Source of the DNA: Pseudomonas viciae
GTDB taxonomy: Bacteria; Pseudomonadota; Gammaproteobacteria; Pseudomonadales; Pseudomonadaceae
Direction of reading: 5' to 3'
NCBI RefSeq assembly: GCF_004786035.1
Contig: NZ_CP035088.1
Span: 3,508,001-3,572,000, forward strand
Length of the DNA: 64,000 nucleotides
Within the stretch, counting starts at the first letter, position 1, and each line of letters begins with the position of its first letter. The notes below the pieces were generated by a model. It worked only from the letters and a program-made list of their open reading frames with translations. It made no database searches and was not told the DNA's origin. This document shows positions 43,947 to 52,842 of the stretch, in pieces. Both the position numbers and the translations under genes were made by a program.

Positions 43947-45572
43947 ATGACCACAGCCCCTCTCCTCGCCAAGCTGTTTCCCAGTGCTGCCGAGATCCCG
44001 GATGCCTACCGCCTCGAGGGTCAGATCGAGCAACGCGAGTACCTGGTCGATGGCGTCCTGGAAACCTGGCAAGGGCCGCTGGCCACGGTGCGCAGCCCGG
44101 TGTACCTGGCCGGCCCCCATGGCGATGAGCAAGTGATTCTTGGCAGTACGCCGCTGCTCGATGCCGAAACAGCCCTCACCGCCCTGGATGCGGCCGTCCG
44201 GGCCTATGATCGCGGCCAAGGCCAGTGGCCAACCATGCGCGTCGCCGAGCGTATCCGTCATGTGGAAACCTTCCTGGCACGCATGCGCGAGCAACGCGAA
44301 GCGGTGGTCAAGTTACTGATGTGGGAAATCGGCAAGAACCTCAAGGACTCCCAGAAGGAGTTCGACCGTACCTGCGACTACATCGTCGACACCATCAATG
44401 CCCTCAAGGAACTGGACCGGCGCTCCAGCCGCTTCGAACTCGAACAAGATACCCTCGGGCAGATCCGCCGCGTGCCCCTGGGCGTAGCCTTGTGCATGGG
44501 GCCCTACAACTATCCATTGAACGAAACCTTCACCACGTTGATTCCCGCCTTGATCATGGGTAACACCGTGGTGTTCAAGCCGGCCAAACTCGGGGTCCTG
44601 CTGATTCGTCCGTTGCTGGAGGCCTTCCGCGACAGCTTCCCGGCAGGCGTGATCAATGTGATTTACGGCAGCGGCCGGGAAACCGTCAGCGCGCTGATGG
44701 CCAGCGGCAAGATCGACATCTTCGCCTTCATCGGCACCAACAAGGCCGCCAGTGACCTGAAGAAACTCCACCCGCGCCCACACCGTTTGCGTGCTGCCCT
44801 GGGCCTGGACGCGAAGAACCCCGGGCTGGTGCTGCGGGACGTCGACCTCGACAACGCCGTCAGCGAGGCGCTGACCGGCTCGTTGTCATTCAACGGCCAG
44901 CGCTGCACGGCGTTGAAAATCCTGTTTGTCCATGAAGATGTGGCACCGGCGTTCATCGAAAAATTCAATGCCCGGCTCGCGGCCCTGAAACCCGGCATGC
45001 CGTGGGAAGACGGCGTGGCGCTGACGCCGTTGCCGGAGGCAGGCAAGGCCGACTATCTGCACTCGCTGGTGGCCGATGCGCTCGCCAAAGGCGCAGCGGT
45101 GACCAATGCCCACGGTGGCGAATCCCGCAGCTCGTTCTTCTACCCGGCCGTGCTCTATCCGGTGAATACCGCGATGCGGGTCTACCACGAAGAACAATTT
45201 GGCCCGGTCGTCCCCATCGTGCCGTACCGCGACCTCAATACCGTGGTCGATTACGTGCTCGAATCCGACTTCGGCCAACAGCTGAGTATTTTCGGCACCA
45301 ATCCGGCCGAAGTCGGCAAGCTGGTGGACACCTTCGCCAACCAGGTCGGGCGCATCAACATCAACGCCCAGTGCCAGCGTGGCCCCGACACCTTCCCGTT
45401 CAACGGCCGGAAAAACTCCGCCGAGGGCACCTTGTCCGTGCACGATGCCCTGCGTACTTTTTCGATCCGCACCCTGGTGGCAACCAAGTTCCAGGACAAC
45501 AACAAGGCGCTGATCAGCGACATCATCCGCGACCGGGACTCGAACTTCCTGAGCACCGACTACATTTTCTGA
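43947..45572 (+). CDS. gapN: NADP-dependent glyceraldehyde-3-phosphate dehydrogenase, GapN-like
   Basis: A 541-residue aldehyde dehydrogenase of the non-phosphorylating GAPDH group, which would oxidise glyceraldehyde-3-phosphate to 3-phosphoglycerate with NADP. Catalytic Asn lies in MGPYNYPLNE, the Cys in FNGQRCTALK, and the RININAQCQRGPDTFPF segment is typical of this group. The sequence begins AAEIPDAYRLEG and is longer than classical ALDHs, as in GapN-like proteins. The start ATG has GGAG seven bases upstream. It stands alone, convergent with the EamA gene. Confidence 0.87.
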   Translation: MTTAPLLAKLFPSAAEIPDAYRLEGQIEQREYLVDGVLETWQGPLATVRSPVYLAGPHGDEQVILGSTPLLDAETALTALDAAVRAYDRGQGQWPTMRVAERIRHVETFLARMREQREAVVKLLMWEIGKNLKDSQKEFDRTCDYIVDTINALKELDRRSSRFELEQDTLGQIRRVPLGVALCMGPYNYPLNETFTTLIPALIMGNTVVFKPAKLGVLLIRPLLEAFRDSFPAGVINVIYGSGRETVSALMASGKIDIFAFIGTNKAASDLKKLHPRPHRLRAALGLDAKNPGLVLRDVDLDNAVSEALTGSLSFNGQRCTALKILFVHEDVAPAFIEKFNARLAALKPGMPWEDGVALTPLPEAGKADYLHSLVADALAKGAAVTNAHGGESRSSFFYPAVLYPVNTAMRVYHEEQFGPVVPIVPYRDLNTVVDYVLESDFGQQLSIFGTNPAEVGKLVDTFANQVGRININAQCQRGPDTFPFNGRKNSAEGTLSVHDALRTFSIRTLVATKFQDNNKALISDIIRDRDSNFLSTDYIF

Positions 45573-45590
45573 ACCACGCCGAACGGTGGG

Positions 45591-46484
45591 CTACGACAGG
45601 GCTGGGCGACGCAACTTGATGCCCCAGCCCTGTTGCATACCCGCCGCCGCCAACAGGATCGCCGCCACCCCCAGCCATTGCAGCGGCTCGAGGCGATGAC
45701 CGAAGGCAAACCAATCGACGAAGATCGCCGCAATCGGATAAATGAACGACAGCGCGCCGGTGAGCGCAGTCGGCAATCGTTGAATCGCGCTGTACAACAA
45801 CACGTACATCACGCCGGTGTGCACCATGCCCAGGGTCAGCAGGCTGGCCCACGCTTCGGCGTGTTGCGGCAGCGCAGAGAAGTTTGCCCAGGGCGCCAAC
45901 AGCAATACACCGGTGCTGACCTGAATCAGCGCGATCAGATGCGGCGGCGTGCCGGTCAGGCGCTTGATGATCAGCGCCGCGATGGCATACAGCAATGCTG
46001 CGCCCAGCGCCAACGCGATGCCCAGCAGATAGTCGTCGCCACCCTGCCCTTGCTCACCGTGGGCGCTGACGATTGCCAACATTCCAAGAAACGACACCGC
46101 CAGCCAGAGCAGTTTTTGCGCGGTGATCTTTTCCCCGAGGAACAACGCCGCCAGCCCCACCAACATGAACGGTTGAACGTTGTACACCGCCGTACCGATG
46201 GCAATCGAAGCGCGGGAGTAAGAGGCAAACAACAACACCCAGTTGCCGACAATCGCCACACCACTGAGCACCGCCAGCAGGAATGTCGTACGCGTCAGGA
46301 TGCCCGGACGCAAGAAGCCGAAACCGGCGCAGATCAGTAACAAGGTGGCGGCACCGAACACGCAGCGCCAGAACACCACATCCAGCACCGGCAGGCCCGA
46401 GACCAGCACGAACCAGCCGATGGTTCCGGAAATCAGCATGGCGGCCGTCATTTCGAGCGAACCGCGGCGTAGGGTCTTGTCCAT
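45591..46484 (-). CDS. EamA/DMT-family exporter
   Basis: A 297-residue inner-membrane protein with ten predicted helices in two EamA repeats (residues ~12-140 and ~155-285). Family signatures are ALFLGEKITAQKLLWLAVSFLG in the first and ALTGALSFIYPIAAIFVDWF in the second. Such proteins often export amino acids or related metabolites. It is divergent from an Lrp/AsnC regulator (46619), an arrangement common for amino-acid exporters controlled by their neighbour. Confidence 0.88.
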   Translation of the reverse strand: MDKTLRRGSLEMTAAMLISGTIGWFVLVSGLPVLDVVFWRCVFGAATLLLICAGFGFLRPGILTRTTFLLAVLSGVAIVGNWVLLFASYSRASIAIGTAVYNVQPFMLVGLAALFLGEKITAQKLLWLAVSFLGMLAIVSAHGEQGQGGDDYLLGIALALGAALLYAIAALIIKRLTGTPPHLIALIQVSTGVLLLAPWANFSALPQHAEAWASLLTLGMVHTGVMYVLLYSAIQRLPTALTGALSFIYPIAAIFVDWFAFGHRLEPLQWLGVAAILLAAAGMQQGWGIKLRRPALS

Positions 46485-46618
46485 CTTCAGGCTCCTTCAG
46501 CAAGTGAGGCACAGTATGCCGAGCCGGCGGGAGGCTTCTCCATGGCTTGAAAAAGGCTAAACTGGCTTTCGACCTTTTTTATCAAGGCAACTTCGAGCAT
46601 TCACCTAACGGAGCCGAA

Positions 46619-47056
46619 ATGACTGACGACATCGACCAGATCCTCATCAGTGCCCTGATGGAAGACTCCCGGCGCTCCCTCAAGGCCCTGGCAAACCTCA
46701 GTGGCCTGTCGTCCCCCAGCGTCGCCGAACGACTTCGCCGGCTCGAAGAGCGCGGCGTACTCAGGGGCTACACCGTGGAGGTGGACCCGAAGTGCTTTGG
46801 CTATCAACTCCAGGCCATTGTGCGAATTCGCCCGCTACCGGGGCAGTTGCAGGAAGTGGAACGGCAGATCCAGGCCATCGCTGAATTTACCGAATGCGAC
46901 AAGGTGACCGGTGACGACTGCTTCATCGCCCGGCTGCACGTGCGCTCGATGGAACAGCTGGACACGCTGCTGGACAGGCTCAATGTCCTGGCCGAGACCA
47001 ATACGGCTATCGTCAAGAAGACGCCAGTCAAGCGGCGCTTGCCACCGATGGCGTGA
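46619..47056 (+). CDS. Lrp/AsnC-family transcriptional regulator
   Basis: A 145-residue regulator. An N-terminal HTH (DIDQILISALMEDSRRSLKA, then LSSPSVAERLRRLEERGVLR) precedes a RAM ligand-binding domain (~65-140; CDKVTGDDCFIARLHVRSME). The ATG at 46619 has GGAGCC upstream and gives the normal family length; an earlier ATG adds 24 unrelated residues. It is divergent from the EamA exporter with 134 bp between the starts and probably regulates it in response to an amino acid. Confidence 0.9.
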   Translation: MTDDIDQILISALMEDSRRSLKALANLSGLSSPSVAERLRRLEERGVLRGYTVEVDPKCFGYQLQAIVRIRPLPGQLQEVERQIQAIAEFTECDKVTGDDCFIARLHVRSMEQLDTLLDRLNVLAETNTAIVKKTPVKRRLPPMA

Positions 47057-47098
47057 GTTGGATCCGGCCTCGGTGTGTATCCGAGGCCGGAGGGTACG

Positions 47099-48454
47099 CT
47101 ACTCCAGGTCTTCCAGTTCAGGGCTGCGTTGGACTTTTTGCACCTCTTGCTCAGGTGCATTGCTCGCTTTTATCAGCTTAAGTGTCTGTATTTTGGCGCA
47201 AGCATTGATGCCGTCCGCATAGATTCCGCTGTGGTTGCATTTCCAGTCGTAGAAGTTGGCCAGGGCGCCGGACAATTGCAGGCTGTAGTCGGTGCTCTGG
47301 GTGCCTGGGGTAAAGGGTTGACCCGCCGGAATGTTCTGGAACCACTTCATCCAGATATCACCACCAACGGGTGGCGAACTGGCCTGGAAGGTTGGGTTCA
47401 TAATCGCCAGTTGTTGGTACTCAGCGGTCATGTGGCAACTCAGGCAGGAAGCCTGGGGGTTGTCCACGGGACCATTGAGGCGCCCGTTCCAACCCAGATG
47501 GGTCGGTGGCAGCTCTTTGGTATTGGCATTGATGGCGGTCTGCTTGAGCGCACGGTTGATTTTGGTTTCAGTGGGTGTCGGGTTGGTGAAATTGTTGCCG
47601 GTCTCTTTCGGATCGTTCCCCCACATGATCCCCACGGGCACCAGATTGTCCCAGCCCGGCTTACCGGTTACGGCACCGTTGTATTGGAAGGTGCCAAACA
47701 GCCAACCGGTATCTTTCACACGGGTATCCCGTACCGCGATGTCCATCTGAATCAATGCAACCTTGGTGACCTGGCGTTTTGTCGAGTAGAAGTCCGTGGT
47801 GGTGTAAGCACTCCAGAGCACTGGATTGACCAGAAACGGCACCGTACTGACGTCGATGTCGGCAAACAGCGCCTTGCACACCACCGTGCCGTTCGGAAAG
47901 CTTTTAGGGCTTGATGTATAGCTCGGGTCAGGATTCTGCGGGTCCTTCCAGACCTGGCCAATAGTGTAGGCGCCTATGTCGTTATAAATGCCCACTGCAT
48001 AAGTCTGGCCACTCCCGGCTTGCGAACTCGCCAATTGATTGGGTTGGATCGGAGCTTCTTTGGTAAGGCCGTGCATAGCTTCACGGCCGTTGGGGCCATA
48101 ATGCTGCCAAGGCATGTGATACCACTGACGAACCTTGTTTTTCTGCACATTCCAGTTGACCTCCGTATTGCCCTCTAGGCAGTACTTTTTCACCTCGTTC
48201 ATATAGCTGCGCCAGGTTTCAAAATCGTTGTTGAAATTGGCGGGCAGTTGCTTGAAGAACGCCGGCATCGAAGAAGAGCCCGGCGCCACGGTGGGATAGT
48301 CCTGGCTGAGACGGAAAAGTTGAGTTCCGCCGGGGTACGCGGTCTTGGGCGGAGCAAAACCGAAATCCGGGAAGGTTCCAGCGTTGGCGCCAGCCATGTA
48401 CAACGCGCCTGTCATGGCCAGCAGTGCAGCGATCTTTCCTTGGGGGTGGTTCAT
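47099..48454 (-). CDS. Periplasmic monohaem c-type cytochrome-like protein, function unknown
   Basis: About 451 residues with a signal peptide (KIAALLAMTGALYMAGANA-GTF) and a single haem-attachment motif, CLSCH, at residues 337-341. The rest is polar, rich in Trp, Pro and Asn, and has extra cysteines (KKYCLEG, VVCKALF, WKCNHSG, INACAK) that could form disulfides. The length and motif position do not match a standard cytochrome c I recognise; the pattern (large globular domain then CxxCH) resembles uncharacterised haem proteins of proteobacteria. ATG 48454 has AGGAG seven bases upstream. It appears monocistronic. Confidence 0.7.
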   Translation of the reverse strand: MNHPQGKIAALLAMTGALYMAGANAGTFPDFGFAPPKTAYPGGTQLFRLSQDYPTVAPGSSSMPAFFKQLPANFNNDFETWRSYMNEVKKYCLEGNTEVNWNVQKNKVRQWYHMPWQHYGPNGREAMHGLTKEAPIQPNQLASSQAGSGQTYAVGIYNDIGAYTIGQVWKDPQNPDPSYTSSPKSFPNGTVVCKALFADIDVSTVPFLVNPVLWSAYTTTDFYSTKRQVTKVALIQMDIAVRDTRVKDTGWLFGTFQYNGAVTGKPGWDNLVPVGIMWGNDPKETGNNFTNPTPTETKINRALKQTAINANTKELPPTHLGWNGRLNGPVDNPQASCLSCHMTAEYQQLAIMNPTFQASSPPVGGDIWMKWFQNIPAGQPFTPGTQSTDYSLQLSGALANFYDWKCNHSGIYADGINACAKIQTLKLIKASNAPEQEVQKVQRSPELEDLE

Positions 48455-48812
48455 CAATATCTCCTTATAGGGAGAACGCCTGCCGTCCCATCGGATTGCT
48501 GACCGATGCGCAGGGCCTCCTTCTGTTATCAGGCTGAGGCAAAATGCCTAGCCCGCTCACGGTCCGCGTTCAGTGATGTGATACACCTCCTTGGTGCCCG
48601 GAAAACGGGCACGACCAGACAAGGCCGGGTAGCCAAATGCGTACGGTATGGGGGGGTTGTGGCGAGATTTCGCGCAGTCACTGATCGATCCACTTCATGC
48701 CGCCCCTGGCAATGCATTCCCTAGCCATAGGTGTAGATCATTTGTGCAAAGGTGCCATCACGTTTAAGGCTTTTTGCGGGCCATTGGCCACAGCACCAAA
48801 ACGCAGGCGAAA
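48455..48812. other. Intergenic region with a small hairpin
   Basis: Some 350 bp without a convincing gene. A perfect hairpin, GTGCCCG-GAAAA-CGGGCAC, is at 48594-48612, ahead of a T-poor tail. No RNA family recognised. Confidence 0.35.
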
Positions 48813-48836
48813 AAAAGCCCGCCGAAGCGGGCTTTT
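48813..48836 (-). terminator. Terminator of the Bax-inhibitor gene
   Basis: AAAAGCCCGC pairs with GCGGGCTTTT around CGAA, just beyond the stop of the minus-strand gene at 48855; the T-run reads on the minus strand. Confidence 0.9.
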
Positions 48837-48854
48837 CGTTCATCGCGAATGCAA

Positions 48855-49526
48855 TCAGTCGTCGCGGCCCATCAGGCCGAACAGCTGCAGCAGGCTGACG
48901 AACAGGTTGTAGATCGACACATACAGGCTGACGGTCGCCATGATGTAGTTGCGCTCGCCGCCGTGGATGATGGCGCTGGTCTGGTACAGGATGCAGACCG
49001 ACGAGAACAGCACGAAGCCGGCGCTGATCGCCAGTTGCAGGCCGCTGATCTGGAAGAAGAAGCTGGCCAGCACCGCGCCCATCAACACGAAGAAACCGGC
49101 GGTGATGAAGCCACCCAGGAAGCTCATGTCCTTGCGGGAGATCAGCACATAGGCCGACAGACCACCGAACACCAGTGCGGTCATGGCGAACGCCGAGCTG
49201 ACCACTTCGGCACCACCCTGCATCTGCAGGTAACGGTTGAGAATCGGGCCGAGCAGGAAACCCATGAAACCGGTCAGGGCGAAGGTCGATACCAGGCCCC
49301 AGGCCGAATCACGGAGCTTGTTGGTGAGGAAGAAAAGACCGTAGAAACCGATCAGCACGACGAAGATGTTCGGGTAACCCACGCGCATCTGTTGTGCGAC
49401 GTAGGCCATCACACCGCTGAAAGCGAGCGTGAGGGCCAGCAGGCCATAAGTGTTGCGCAGGACGCGGCTAACCTCTAGCTGCTCAGCCTGCACGCTGTTG
49501 TTCACTGCGTAATCCTGTTCGCGCAT
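48855..49526 (-). CDS. Bax inhibitor-1/YccA-family membrane protein
   Basis: A 223-residue inner-membrane protein with seven predicted helices. It starts MREQDYAVNNSVQAEQLEV and shows the family pattern GLLALTLAFSGVMAYVA, GGLSAYVLISRKD and the C-terminal SLYVSIYNLFVSLLQLFG. E. coli YccA of this family binds and modulates the FtsH protease. Start ATG 49526 (GGAGGAGTG upstream) is preferred to a frame nine codons longer. It is followed by a terminator and preceded by a tRNA-Ser gene on the other strand. Confidence 0.93.
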   Translation of the reverse strand: MREQDYAVNNSVQAEQLEVSRVLRNTYGLLALTLAFSGVMAYVAQQMRVGYPNIFVVLIGFYGLFFLTNKLRDSAWGLVSTFALTGFMGFLLGPILNRYLQMQGGAEVVSSAFAMTALVFGGLSAYVLISRKDMSFLGGFITAGFFVLMGAVLASFFFQISGLQLAISAGFVLFSSVCILYQTSAIIHGGERNYIMATVSLYVSIYNLFVSLLQLFGLMGRDD

Positions 49527-49650
49527 GGCGACACTCCTCCGGTTTTGAAACATTCAGTGGCAAGGATCATAACAGACGCTCTGTAACAAGCTACGTAGAG
49601 AGTTTGACAGTGTGTTTCATTCGGGTATTATGGCGCCCGCAACGCAATAC

Positions 49651-49738
49651 GGAGGTGTGGCCGAGTGGTTTAAGGCAACGGTCTTGAAAACCGTCGACTG
49701 TAACAGGTCCATGAGTTCGAATCCCATCGCCTCCGCCA
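49651..49738 (+). tRNA. tRNA-Ser (TGA)
   Basis: An 88-nt class II tRNA with acceptor stem GGAGGTG / CGCCTCC, anticodon stem CGGTC-TTGAAAA-CCG with anticodon TGA, a long variable arm, T-loop GTTCGAATCC and encoded GCCA end. Confidence 0.95.
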
Positions 49739-49750
49739 TTTTCTTACGTT

Positions 49751-49776
49751 AAAGCCCTGATTATTCAGGGCTTTTT
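49751..49776 (+). terminator. Terminator after tRNA-Ser
   Basis: AAAGCCCTGA pairs with TCAGGGCTTT around TTAT, followed by T residues. Confidence 0.92.
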
Positions 49777-49831
49777 CGTGTCTGGCGTTCAGAAAGAATG
49801 CCCGCTTCGGTTTCAACATAGGTGCATAGCT

Positions 49832-50728
49832 ATGGCAAAACCTACCCCTCCACTCAAGGAAAGAAACGTGACCAGTAAAACCATCGGATCTCTAGTGGCG
49901 GCACTCACAGGCATCGTCCTGTTGTTTGTCTTCTTTGGCAGTTGGTACACGGTCGACGAAACCGAACGCGGTGTTCTGCTGCGCAACGGTGCGCTGGTCG
50001 GGGTGGTGGAGCCAGGGCTGTCCTTCAAGACGCCGTTCATCGAGTCGGTACGCCTGATCAGCGTACAAAGCCAGGTTACGGCTTATGAAGACCTCCAGGC
50101 CTACAGCAAGGACCAACAGTCCGCGCAGCTCAAGGTATCGGTGTCCTGGCACATCGCGCCTTCCGATGTGGCGAAGGTCTACACCCAGTTCAAGGACCTT
50201 GAAGGCATCCGCGACCGGATGATCAGCCGCCAAGTGCCGACCCAGGTCGAAAACGTGTTCGGCAAGTTCAACGCCGTGGCCGCCGTGCAGAACCGTGTTC
50301 AGCTGGTCAACGATATTTCAACCGCTATCAAGGCGACCATCACCGGGCCGGTAATCATCGACAGCGTCCAAGTCGAAAACATCGACTTCAGTGACGCTTA
50401 TGAGAAAGCCATCGAAGCGCGCATGGCGGCCGAAGTACAGGTTAAAACCCGTGAGCAGCAACTGGCGACCGAGCAGGTTCAAGCCCAGATTCGCGTGACC
50501 CAGGCCCAGGCGGAAGCCGACTCGCAAGTTGCGCAGGCCAAGGCAGACGCACTGGCCACTGAATTGCGTGGCAAGGCCGAAGCAGAAGCGATCAAGGCTC
50601 GCGCCCAGGCCCTGGCCAGTAACCAGAACCTGGTAGAGCTCACCAAAGCCGAACGCTGGAATGGTGTATTACCCACCACCGTGCTGCCGAACGGCGCCCT
50701 GCCCTTCATTGACATCAAGAACCAGTAA
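49832..50728 (+). CDS. SPFH/band-7 (prohibitin-like) membrane protein
   Basis: A 298-residue protein with one N-terminal membrane helix (SLVAALTGIVLLFVFFGSWY) followed by an SPFH domain (VDETERGVLLRNGALVGVVEPGLSF, then QSAQLKVSVSWHIAP) and a long alanine-, glutamate- and glutamine-rich helix (residues ~200-270), as in prohibitin/stomatin-type proteins. Such proteins form large membrane-associated rings and often modulate proteases. GTG 49868, behind AAGGAAAG, is an alternative start 12 codons later. It stands alone; the histidine kinase downstream has its own leader. Confidence 0.88.
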   Translation: MAKPTPPLKERNVTSKTIGSLVAALTGIVLLFVFFGSWYTVDETERGVLLRNGALVGVVEPGLSFKTPFIESVRLISVQSQVTAYEDLQAYSKDQQSAQLKVSVSWHIAPSDVAKVYTQFKDLEGIRDRMISRQVPTQVENVFGKFNAVAAVQNRVQLVNDISTAIKATITGPVIIDSVQVENIDFSDAYEKAIEARMAAEVQVKTREQQLATEQVQAQIRVTQAQAEADSQVAQAKADALATELRGKAEAEAIKARAQALASNQNLVELTKAERWNGVLPTTVLPNGALPFIDIKNQ

Positions 50729-51007
50729 GCCCTTACCGGCGCGGCCAGTCCTGGCCGCGCTCGTCCGTCGTCTCGGTCCTTGCGGTCAATGACATCGACC
50801 TGTCTCGTTAACGCTACACTGACCTCACTGACGACCCCCGACGTTCACCGTTAGCAGGGAGCTCAACGTGTACCCAGGCAAAAGCACAGCGACGCAACTG
50901 TCGATACGACAACTACATCTTCACCCCCGCGATTACCGCCTTGAGCAGTCCTCCCCACTCGGAAATTCACCTATACCCTCGATAGCTGCTCTGCACAGGA
51001 GAACGGC

Positions 51008-52804
51008 GTGAGCACCCTTATCAAAAAATATAAATGGCCGGCCTTACTGGCTGTCGCGCTGATTGTCTTTTCCGCACTGATATTCTTTTTGATCAAGTCA
51101 TACACCTACGACTCTTCGACCTACTTCGAATCCCGCGACTTCATTCGTCAGCTCAAACAATCGGATGCGAACTGGAGCGTCAAGATCCTGAGGAAAAAGA
51201 TCGGCCTCAACAACAACCTGTCGCTGGCCCCACCGCTTGAAGCGAATAGCCGATGGGAGCAGTTGGAGCGACTCAATAACGCAGGGCCCCTGGCGGCGCT
51301 TTGGGCGTCCAGGCGCCAGGGCTATGTGGATGCGGTCAAGAACAAGACCCTGCTGGTCGAGCAATTCCAGCAACACAACGCCAATCTGCGCACATCCCTG
51401 GATGCGCTGCCGCTTGTCGAAGACCAGATTCAAACGTTGCTCAAGGACATGAACATCGAAAGCCCTACGCAGCGCCTGACCGCGGCGTCGAATATTCTTG
51501 AGCTGACACTGACCACCCTGGAATACACCCTCTATGTGACGTCAAGCAAAGCCAAGGAAGTGCAAAGCCAACTGGATGAGTTTGAGCAATACATTGCCCA
51601 GTTGCCTGCCGCCCATCAGCCACCCTTCATCATCCTGACCCAGCACATCAAGACCATTATCCAGGAACAACCGATCGTCAATGATCTGCTTGACCGCATC
51701 AGCGTGATTCCGGTCGCCCAGGAACTGGACAACATCACTGAGCTGCTGAACGAGACACAGCGCAGGACCGCCGCAACGGATCGTCAATATCATATCTATC
51801 TGGCCGTGTGTGCCAGCCTGATGGCGCTTTTCATGATCTACCTGGCAGTGCGGTTGGTGCGCAGCTACGCCGTCATCAACCAGATCAACCACGAACTGCA
51901 ATCGTCCAATGAGCGGCTCGAGGAGCGAGTGCAAGAGCGTACTCGCGAGCTGATGGAGGCCGAGCGCGAACTGGTAGAGGCTGCGCGGATGGCGGGAATG
52001 GCCGAGATCGCCACGAATGTCTTGCACAACGTCGGGAATGTGCTCAACAGCGTGAATATTTCCGCGGACCTTGTGACGCGGAAATTGCGCAGCAGCAAGA
52101 CACAGGGCCTCGCAAAAGCGGTAAAAATGATGAATGAACATGCCGAAGACCTCGGCCAGTTCATCACCTTCGATGAAAAAGGCAAATTATTGCCTCGCTA
52201 CTTCAACGAGCTGGTCGACTCCATCGCCACCGAACAAGCACAGCTCATCGAAGAACTGGCGCAACTGACCAAAAGCATCGACCACATCAAAGAAATCGTC
52301 ACCACTCAACAATCTTATGCCGGCGCCGCCAGGCTGATCGAAACGCTCAATATCAGTGACCTGTTCGAAGACGCATTACGCATGAACTCGGGTGCACTCA
52401 GTCGGCATCACGTCACCGTCATCAAAGATTATCAGGACGTCCCTACGATCGCTGGCGACAAGCACAGGTTGCTGTTGATCCTGATCAACCTCATCAGTAA
52501 CGCCAAATTTGCGATGTCTCACGTCAGCGATCATCCGCGGGAAATGACGCTGGGGATCCGGATCCTCGATCAGACGACGTTGTGCCTCAGCGTCAAGGAT
52601 CGAGGCGAGGGCATTGCGCCCGAGAACCTGGCCCGCATCTTCAACCACGGCTTCACGACTCGTAAGGACGGCCATGGCTTCGGCTTGCACAGCTGCGCCC
52701 TGGCCGCGGTTGAAATGCATGGCCGCCTCCACGTTCATAGCGACGGGCCGGGACAGGGAGCCTTGTTCACCTTGGAGATTCCACTGGAGCTGGCACACAG
52801 CTAA
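51008..52804 (+). CDS. Orphan sensor histidine kinase
   Basis: A 598-residue membrane kinase. Helix 1 (residues ~11-30) and helix 2 (~262-285) enclose a ~230-residue periplasmic, helix-rich sensor domain (DAHL-like). A coiled coil (NHELQSSNERLEERVQERT) leads to the phosphoacceptor region MAGMAEIATNVLHNVGNVLN with His340; this H-box form is typical of a subgroup common in proteobacteria. The HATPase domain follows with LILINLISNAKFAM (N box), KDRGEGIAPENL (G1) and GHGFGLHS (G2). The start is GTG 51008 with AGGAGAACG. No response regulator is adjacent, so the partner must lie elsewhere. Confidence 0.9.
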   Translation: MSTLIKKYKWPALLAVALIVFSALIFFLIKSYTYDSSTYFESRDFIRQLKQSDANWSVKILRKKIGLNNNLSLAPPLEANSRWEQLERLNNAGPLAALWASRRQGYVDAVKNKTLLVEQFQQHNANLRTSLDALPLVEDQIQTLLKDMNIESPTQRLTAASNILELTLTTLEYTLYVTSSKAKEVQSQLDEFEQYIAQLPAAHQPPFIILTQHIKTIIQEQPIVNDLLDRISVIPVAQELDNITELLNETQRRTAATDRQYHIYLAVCASLMALFMIYLAVRLVRSYAVINQINHELQSSNERLEERVQERTRELMEAERELVEAARMAGMAEIATNVLHNVGNVLNSVNISADLVTRKLRSSKTQGLAKAVKMMNEHAEDLGQFITFDEKGKLLPRYFNELVDSIATEQAQLIEELAQLTKSIDHIKEIVTTQQSYAGAARLIETLNISDLFEDALRMNSGALSRHHVTVIKDYQDVPTIAGDKHRLLLILINLISNAKFAMSHVSDHPREMTLGIRILDQTTLCLSVKDRGEGIAPENLARIFNHGFTTRKDGHGFGLHSCALAAVEMHGRLHVHSDGPGQGALFTLEIPLELAHS

Positions 52805-52842
52805 AGGCCCGTGTCGCCTGACGCCACGCTCGTGGGGCCCTG

